The position numbers and the translations under genes were made by a program. From Pascua guehoae (Eukaryota > Basidiomycota > Tremellomycetes > Trichosporonales > Trichosporonaceae): a DNA stretch of 64,000 nucleotides. The notes under the pieces were generated by a model that saw only the letters and a list, made by a program, of their open reading frames with translations, searched no databases and was not told where the DNA came from. Of the stretch, positions 57,026 through 64,000 are shown piece after piece; position 1 is the first letter of the stretch; each line of letters begins with the position of its first letter. The stretch is from NCBI GenBank assembly GCA_001600415.1, contig BCJX01000002.1, positions 672,517 through 736,516 of the forward strand, written 5' to 3'.

Positions 57026-57980
57026 ATGCACAGGATGTGGCAAAGGCACCCAGGGGCAGTGGTTGATCTGTAAACACGCTCGTCTTGGCCTCGCTCTCGC
57101 TCGGAGAGGGGTGTCTCGGGCGCGTCTGGGATGTACGCTACACTGCTGTACCTTAAGGCCCGAGTTTGCGCGGCGAGGTACGCAGGCCTTGTGGCTGTTC
57201 CTTGATTCGGGCCCCTAAATGGTGGCCGTGGCTGTTAGTTGTGTCCTCGGATGGTGCCACAGGACGGTGCAGGGCGGTGCAGGGCGTTGCAGTGCGTCGG
57301 TGCGAGCTGCTCAGATCTAGAGATCTAGATGTTGGCCGTCAGATGGCCCCCCTGCACCCACTCTCATCCCCGGGGGCCAGGGGCCGGGGCCGGACGCACT
57401 GCGTCGAGTCGGAGGCTCTGCGCCATGTCCATGTCCCGTGGGGCGCGGTCAACCTAGGCCGCGGTGATGTTTTCTAGATCGTGAAATGGCATGCATCGGC
57501 CTAGACTGTAGCTTGCTAGTTTGATGGGATGAGACTATGTATATGCAAAAAGAAACGTGTCAAAATGTGAAGACAAGGGGGGGAATGGAATGGACGGCTC
57601 GTGGTGCACGCCGAGGCTGTTACGGTAGTGGGCAGTGCCAGATTGCCGGCGTGGGTGGGTAGGTGTACATGACAAAGCTGACAAAGCTGCTCGCTGCTCG
57701 TGCGAGCGGCGCTAGTGGTGCGGAGGCGGAGATTCTAGACCGCGCCGAAAGCGGTGGGGACGAGACAGAGCTTGGTCATGGTCGCGATCGCGCGATCGGC
57801 GCCGGCGGGCGCTGTCGCACATCTTGGCATTTGTGTCACTCTAGGCCCAGACTACGACCGCGTTAACGACAGGTAACGGCTCTAGCATACACGCGAGAAT
57901 AGCATGAGACCCGCTAACCCAAAACGAGTTGGTGTGTGTTTTTCGCGTGCTCTCGCGTGCGCGCTAGCGTTTCATGTCGA
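57026..57980. other. Intergenic region 3' of the Ima1 gene
   Basis: No gene is seen. The right end should contain the Ima1 3' UTR. An AGATCTAGAGATCTAGAT palindromic stretch lies near 57313-57330. Confidence 0.55.
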
Positions 57981-60793
57981 TCACGTCGACGCTAGCACGA
58001 CCGCATCGAGTGCCGCCCATGCTGCGCAGACGAGGGCGTCCGTCGACGTCGGCGGCGGTGCGAGGCCGGGGAGTGTGGGAAGAGCGGGGAGAGAGGAGAA
58101 CGACGGGATGACAAACGGCGCGGGGAGCTGGAGAAGGTTGGGTGGGGCGACGAGTAGCGTGGCGCGGAGAGCAGCGTCACATCCAAAGATGAGGGTCGGG
58201 AGCGGGGAGCGGACACTTGCGACGAGGGAAAAGGCAGAAGTCGCAGCTTCGGCGGCGAGGAGGAGGCGTAGGACGGGCTCGGGGAGGGGTGCATACGCAC
58301 AGCCGATGAGCGCAAGGACACGGAGGGTAAACAGGGCCCCGCGCGCCGTACGAAGGGCGCGTGCGGGGTCGTCGAGGACGCGTCCTATACGGGCAATCCA
58401 TCCGCGGTTCGCCAGCTGCGCAACAGGGAGAGTCGACATTGGACGGCCGTGATGGCCAGTCGTGGCCGACACTGCACCAACTTGGCCTACGCTGGGGAGA
58501 GGCACCGAGCCCGACGCGGGACTGCCTCCGATACCCCACGACGCAAGAAGTGTTTCGAGACCGGTATCTTCTTGCTTTGGGGGGAACATTCGCTGCGGAC
58601 CGACTCCGAACGCGTTCCAATCTTCCCTCCCATTCGCCACCGTCGGCTCCCAGTCCATGGGTTCCGACTCGTCACGGACAGCATTCAGCGACGGCTGCCC
58701 AAAGACAACCTGGGGAGAAGTTTGCGCCGGCGGCGCTGTTGGGGCAGACGGCGCCAGAGGGGCATTGCTGAGCGACAACCCTGTCAAGCTCGTGGCGCCT
58801 GATGCGTCTTCGGTAGGTGCGGCCGGAGACGGCGCCACTGGCCGTACGAGAGTAAGGGTTACTGGCTGCTCGCGGCGCAGCCGCCAGACCGCCGTGAGTA
58901 AGATGACGCAGTCGGCACCTGCCAACAATGGGACTGGTGGCAGGCGCACAGCACGGAGCAACCACGCGGCAACACCACGGAGGACCAAGAGGAACAGCAT
59001 TGCAATCTGGCTGTCAGCTGAACCGTCACGATGACTGATTTACGCAGCTCGGGCCTCCACCAGCACTCACTATCCACTGTCCTCTCCCAACAGGAGACAA
59101 CTGATGTCGTGTTCGATGCAGCCACAGGGGGTCCCAGAACGCCCACAATATCGCAAGGGGACGGAGCGCGAGGAATATTGTCGCAGCGGTCGAGTGTGTT
59201 GTTGCCTCGTGTGCGAGGATGTCTGGAGCAATCCACGCTGATGTCAGCTGACGGACTCCACATAAAGTGCACCCCTCCTTCGCAGCCCTTCCACCACTGT
59301 AGCCTGTTGCCTCCTAGCCCGTCTCGGGGACAGCGGGCGGGGTTGTGTTGGGAGACGGGACCACCTGCTGCCCGGCGCTCCTTACCACCACGGCAGCATA
59401 CTGGCATATGCTCCCTTGTCTCCATCACGGTTCCCGTCACCGCGGCCATTTCCTCGCCGTGCACTTCCTCATCCAATATGGCGCCCTTAATGACGCTCGG
59501 CGCTTGTTTTCACTGCGCCGAGGCAAATTCCTCCTACGCCACCCCATGCCATCACCGTGCCCACGCCATCACCGCGCCCACGATCTCACCGCGTAGCCAC
59601 CCGTGCAGCCACCCTCGCCTGCCCGATCCCAGCCACCTCTCCCACCCGTCCCCACCCCACAACCACACGTACCTGCCAATCCCACCCCCCACATAACCAC
59701 GGCATCGAGCACGAACAACGCGCCCCGCGCGCGCCAGACGCCGACATCGACGCGCCCGACCGCGCGCGACTTGCCCTTGCGTTCGCCGTCGACCTTTGCC
59801 TGTCCTTGCCGCAGCGCGCGGCCCCATGCCTCGGCCTGGGCGCGCTGGTCGGCGCGCTTGAGCGCCGCGTCGACGGCGGGCTGGCACGACGCGCACACGG
59901 GCGGATAGCGTGCGTGCAGGCCGGCCGTGTAGGCTGGGAGCTGGGCGGCGAGGTCGGCGTAGGTTGGGTCCTGGGGTTAGTGGGTGACGAGAGAGGGGTG
60001 TAATGGGAGAGGGGGCCGGTGTAATGGGAGAGGTAGAGGGGGAGCGAGAGGGGTAAGGGCGAGAGAGGAGGTGCACGATGGTCGGTCCAGACTAGGGACG
60101 AGTCGGCCTCGGCCTCGGCGACGGCGAGCATGTTCAGATCCAACATGGGGTGCAGGACCGCAGCGCCTGGCCAAAGACATGCGCCCGATACCCGCGCCCC
60201 AGCAGAATGCATGCGTAGCCCAGTCCGCGCTGCACTCACACTTTCGTCCGGGAGGTAGTTGCCGAGCAAGTTCATGACGAGTGTCTGGTTGGTCGTGCAG
60301 TCGCGGCAGAACGGGGTCGCCGTCGCGGGGGGCAGGTGGGACGCCGACGGCCGGGCTGGGGATCCAACGCAGCGTAGAGGTATCGTCGGAGGCGGCATAG
60401 TGGCGAGCGTGGCAGTCAGGCGACGGCAGTAGCAAGCATAAAAACACCGGGGCGAGCGAAAAAAAGGTACACAACAAGCGAGCGAGCGTCAGCAAAACAC
60501 ACGCCACACACCACTTGGAAACGCTTAAACGCACCGCGGCGCGCAAAGCTCGCCTCGTTCATCTCGGGCACGCGCATGGCGGGGACATAGCTCGCAATCT
60601 CGCCGTCGGCGCCGCGCGCGTTCCAGCACCCGCACGCGGGACACTGCCAGCTCGCGCCCCGCGCCGCATCGCGCGCCGGGCTGCCACCGCCGCTCGTGCT
60701 TGTGCTCGTGCTCGCGCTGGCGTGCTTGCCCTTGCTGTCGTCGACGGGGGTGAGGCAGAAAAAGCACGCGGGCGGCGCTCTGAGCAGGCCCAT
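57981..60793 (-). CDS. ima1: Ima1-like inner nuclear membrane protein
   Basis: Exons (minus strand) 60793-60535, 60355-60240, 59970-59673, 59237-59071 and 59006-57981 give 621 aa. The N-terminal Ima1_N zinc-binding domain shows four CxxC motifs: CFFC (residues 11-14), CPAC within ASWQCPACGCWN, CRDC within PFCRDCTTNQTLVMNLLGNY, and CASC. The conserved NEASFARR and NYLPDESDPTY blocks are restored exactly at splice junctions. Transmembrane segments follow: ALFVLDAVVMWGVGLA, TIFLALRPLAILWAFWDPLW, MLFLLVLRGVAAWLL, LLAGADCVILLTAVW, and a C-terminal hydrophobic pair. Ima1/Samp1-type proteins link heterochromatin or the LINC complex to the inner nuclear membrane. The 435-nt intron between exons 3 and 4 is long for this genome and might hide a small exon. 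The gene is divergent with COX16 across 365 bp. Confidence 0.87.
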
Positions 60794-61158
60794 GGTTGGC
60801 GTCGGCGTTGGGGTGTAGGGTTTGGGTGATTACAATGTGCGGGGGTGTGGTGGTGGTGGTGGTGGTAATGTCAACAACAGTCGTGCCATTTGCCGCTAGG
60901 CCAGCGTCGAGGGGACCAATTTCCCATTCCGGCAGCAGCCAACCACGTGACTTTCAAGTACGACCTCATGACATGGGCCACTTCCACTTCGATAATTCCA
61001 TCTCCCACCTCTGTCATCCTTCCGTTCACAAACCCATCGCTCCATCGCCGCTCCTTCTCGATCTATATCACTATTGCTTGCCCCCTACTCCCCACCCCCC
61101 GAACCCAGGCTCCACAACACTCACAACCCCGGCAACCAACCCCCCTGTCTCCCTCCCC
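60794..61158. promoter_or_regulatory. Bidirectional promoter, Ima1 and COX16
   Basis: 365 bp separate two divergent start codons. A CCACGTGA E-box-like site lies near 60943, and a CT/CA-rich tract precedes the COX16 start, as in many fungal housekeeping promoters. Confidence 0.5.
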
Positions 61159-62177
61159 ATGGCCGCCTTCTCGTCGCGCTCCACCAAGGCGTCGCCGCTC
61201 GCGTCCGCCGTGCGCCGCCACCCATTTGCCTTTTTCGGCCTGCCCTTCCTCGGTATCGTGGTCATTGCCTCGTTTGGCCTCAAGACGTTTACGCAGACGC
61301 GGTACGACCTGAACGACCAAAAAGTCCAGGCGGTCAGCAAGGAGGACGAGCTGGGGATGAGCAAGGATCGCAAGCGCGTGGATATCCGTGAGGAGTATTA
61401 TGTGAGTCTTGCTGAAGGGGGGGGGGAGGGGAGAGAGAGATGGGGAGGGAGTGTCGGGAGGAGGCGAGGGCGTACCGGGAGGATGGACGAGGGCGGTCAC
61501 CGGGGATGCGATCATGGGGCGTCGTTTATGCTGTTTGGCTCTGCGCCTTCTGTTCGCCGCATCATAAGTGTGGTGCAGGCCGAGGATCCGCGCAAGCGTC
61601 GAGGGTGTACGTGACGAGAGACGGGGAGAAGATGTGCAGCCCAGTATGCAGGGCGATCCGGATCCCGCACACGACAAGCAGCTGCGATCTTGGTGACTTG
61701 GAAACCACATACTGGTCAGGCAACGTCCCTGGGCTTGCTATCGCCGATATCCGTACGAAGAGACCTCGAAGGCGGACATCTCTAGGCCCACGTCGGGGTC
61801 CCATGTGCTCAACTACCTCCCGCGCCAAGTTCACAACTCTTGATCTCTTCTCCCCCCCCCCCCCCCCCCCCCCCTTTCCCTCCCCTTGGACCGTCTCGAT
61901 CCGCCAAACCACCCCACTAACATTCCAGCGCCTCAACGCGCCAACAGGCGCCGACGCGGCGCTCGACGCCCTCTCCCCCGGCGCCTCGCAGGGTTCCTCG
62001 GCGACCGACGCGGCGCTCAACCTCCGAAAGAAGAAGTTTTCCATGGCGGCCACGACGCAGGACGACTACGAGCCCGTGCGCGTGCCGCGGCCCGCGGGCG
62101 TGCCCGAGTGGGGCGGCGTGCGTGCTGGCCCGGATGCGCCGATTGCCGGACACCGCGAGACGGATCGTTGGGTTTAG
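61159..62177 (+). CDS. COX16: Cytochrome c oxidase assembly protein Cox16
   Basis: Exons 61159-61401 and 61929-62177 give 163 aa. The N-terminal half is unmistakable: VRRHPFAFFGLPFLGIVVIASFGLKTFTQTRYDLNDQKVQ, then a VSKEDELGMSKDRKRVDIREEYY block, spliced to RLN. The single transmembrane helix (about 23-43) places it in the mitochondrial inner membrane, where Cox16 helps assemble Cox1/Cox2 into complex IV. The C-terminal part, ending EPVRVPRPAGVPEWGGV onward, is longer than in yeast Cox16 but keeps the conserved YEPVRVPRP-type end. The 527-nt intron is the longest in the window and includes a run of about 22 C just before its acceptor. Confidence 0.92.
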
Positions 62178-62462
62178 GTTTTGCTGGATGGGGTGGGGAG
62201 TGGGGGAAGGGGGTGGGAGTGGGGAGCGGGTGCGGAGGGGAGAGTGACGCGGGGGTCGATTGGATGAGGGGATATGGTGGAGAGACACAGGAGGCGGCAC
62301 TCGCACAACACATCATTATAGCACGGTAGCATCACATGGCATTCTCTACTCTTTTTTTTGTTCTACTCTATGTCCACTGACATCTACGGGAGTACGTTGG
62401 ACAGGGCCACACGGCGAGTATCGCCAGGCGGCCCAGGACCGTCTGCACCCTCTTTGTTCCAT
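62178..62462. other. Convergent intergenic gap
   Basis: 285 bp between the 3' ends of COX16 and the GH5 gene; both 3' UTRs must lie or overlap here. Confidence 0.6.
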
Positions 62463-64000
62463 CTAAAGCACAGCTTCAAAGTTGAGCAACCCCTTGCCGG
62501 TCGTGTACCGGAGGTACTCGCTCGCGAGCCCCAGGAGCGTCACGGCGACAATGACGAGCACAAACAAGTAGTCGACGACGCGGCGCTGATCGGCCGCCTC
62601 GCGGACCCACACGTCGATACGGCGCGTGATAATGGGCCCGCGGTGGCGGATCGTCTCGTCCGAGTCCTCAAACCACACAAACAAGCGCTCACGCTCGGGC
62701 TCGTACCGGAACCGTCCTCCAGTGGAGATAAACCACCGGAAGTTGCCCGCCTCGTAGATGCGCCGCGGGAGGTAGAGCTCGGTCACGCGCTTGAGCGGGG
62801 GGTTTTCCGGGTCGGACAGGCCGCCGGCGGGCTCGTCAAAGCGGAATGTCCAGAGCGCAGTCGAGAGCTCGTACGTCGAGCTCACTGGGATGCCCGAACA
62901 TGCCACAGCGTACGGGCGCTACGGCGTTAGCATGTGCATGTGCATTGCGGCCACACGAGAGCGAGGCATGACTCACCACCAGGACATCGAGGAGCCTCGC
63001 GCCCGTATCCAGATCGCTTTCGGCATCCTCCCGCGCCTCCTTGCCTCCCGCCTCGCCCGCGGTAGTGATTGCCTTGGCCCGGTTGGCGTCAGAGTACCAC
63101 GAAAAGTACTCTGCGTTCCACCCGTCGCCAAACACGTCGTCACAGAGAGGGTTGTACGACCAGAGGTTGAAGTGGACGAGGCTGCCCTCGAGCGCGCTAA
63201 GAAGCGCGTCGAGCTTGCGGTGCTGCCACTTCCAATCATCGGTGCGGAATGCCTCCTCCATGCTACCACCTGTCAGCGGGGGTGTCGTGGTGACGGTCCG
63301 AAGCTCTGAACCAACTCACTTCATGTCAATGGGAATGCCGCACTCGCCAATCACGATGGGAGTCTGGCCGAGGCGCTTGTGCGCCTCTTTCGCGAGCGTC
63401 GCAATCTGCTTGGCATAGTTTTGCTTCACTCCCATGCCCCAGTACAGGCAGCGGAGGACAAAGTGGCCGCGCGACAGGCCCTGGACGTTGACTGTGAAAT
63501 CGCCAAACTTCTTTGTAAAGAGTGTGTGCAGGTCGTACCTGTGTGTCAATGGGAGGAACTCGTGCGGTTTGACTTTTGCCAAGAGGTGACAAGCCCATGT
63601 CACCCACGACAGCTGTTACTCACCAATGGGGCGCATAGACAAAGTTCTTCGGCCTGTCCTCGACGGGCCACTCTGGGCAAAACTCATTCGGCAGCGGCTC
63701 GACCATGCGCGCCGTGCGCGGCTGGCGCCTCGTGACGACTTTTTCCCACTTGCGCAGAAACGGAAAGTAATAGTCGGCGTAAAAGTCTACTTTGCGGCCC
63801 TTGCGGTCGTGCGTAAAGTAGTCTTCCTGGAGAGCAATGGCGCGGCCCTTGTCCTCCGAGTACGACCACACGCCCTCGGCCGCCCATGGGCAGCTGTGGC
63901 CTGCAGACCATGCGCGGACACCCTCCTCGTTCATCACCGAGCGGTGGGACACGCGCGTGGGGAATGGGAAACTGCGTACATATGTCGCGACCTTGGTCGG
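62463..64000 (-). CDS. GH5_12-type steryl-glucosidase/glucocerebrosidase, 3' part (truncated by window edge)
   Basis: Visible exons (minus strand): beyond 64000 to 63624, 63538-63320, 63262-62977 and 62918-62463. The 5' end lies outside the window. Conserved blocks are EPLPNEFCPEW with the expected acid/base Glu, APHWYDLHTLFTKKFGDF, VNVQGLSRG, PIVIGECGIPID with the expected nucleophile Glu, EEAFRTDDWKWQHRKLDALL, FNLWSYNPLCDD, FGDGWNAEYFSWYSD and RPYAVACSGIPVSSTYE. These match the fungal EGCrP/Sgl1 group that cleaves glucose from ergosteryl-glucoside or glucosylceramide. After the C-terminal beta domain, the protein ends with a basic segment and a hydrophobic helix (VVDYLFVLVIVAVTLLGLA), a likely membrane anchor. 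Substrate choice between sterol and ceramide glucosides cannot be read from this part. Confidence 0.88.

Noticed and set aside
1..64000. CRISPR arrays, prokaryotic operons, rRNA genes and viral genes
   Set aside because: Spliced fungal genes dominate; tandem repeats are minisatellites without spacers, and no rRNA or viral coding motif was seen.

Overview
This window is from a basidiomycete fungus, most likely a GC-rich tremellomycetous yeast (Trichosporonales/Cryptococcus-like). The grounds are many introns of 41-105 nt with GTRNGT donors, CTRAY branch points and NYAG acceptors; intron-bearing nuclear tRNA genes; SKG6/Mid2-like wall proteins; a GH5_12 steryl-glucosidase-type enzyme; and Zn2Cys6, Ima1 and Cox16 orthologues with fungal architecture. 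The placement is inference: no rRNA or mitochondrial marker is present.

Layout. 0.7-10.8 kb is a metabolic block: tRNA-Leu(CAA), a fructosyl-amino-acid oxidase (7 exons, minus), a sugar-porter MFS transporter (9 exons, minus) and, diverging from it across a 1.28 kb promoter region, a GH78 alpha-L-rhamnosidase (4 exons, plus). The last two look like a rhamnoside uptake and hydrolysis pair. 11.3-13.0 kb encodes a secretory-pathway single-pass membrane protein that, once six exons are joined, ends in a RING finger. 15.1-19.7 kb is an intronless FxFG-repeat nucleoporin, and 20.5-25.1 kb a 1451-residue low-complexity protein with an AT-hook. 25.1-35.2 kb holds no gene I can support. 35.2-36.8 kb is a Mid2/SKG6-like membrane protein. 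36.8-46.4 kb has one small two-exon gene (41.8 kb) beside an apparent paralogue relic. 46.4-48.1 kb is a Zn2Cys6 regulator. 48.1-58.0 kb is gene-poor, with tRNA-Ser(GCU) and repeats. The right end (58-64 kb) is dense: Ima1 (inner nuclear membrane), COX16 (cytochrome oxidase assembly) and the 3' part of a GH5_12 glycosidase that runs off the window.

Ten complete protein genes and one partial gene were modelled. All spliced models were joined by hand; every complete model has a coding length divisible by three and a reading frame preserved across its junctions. Repeats include a previously unnamed MITE-like family (three copies of about 135-147 bp), several minisatellites, long homopolymers and a pentanucleotide microsatellite. 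About half the window is gene-free, unusually sparse for this kind of genome.
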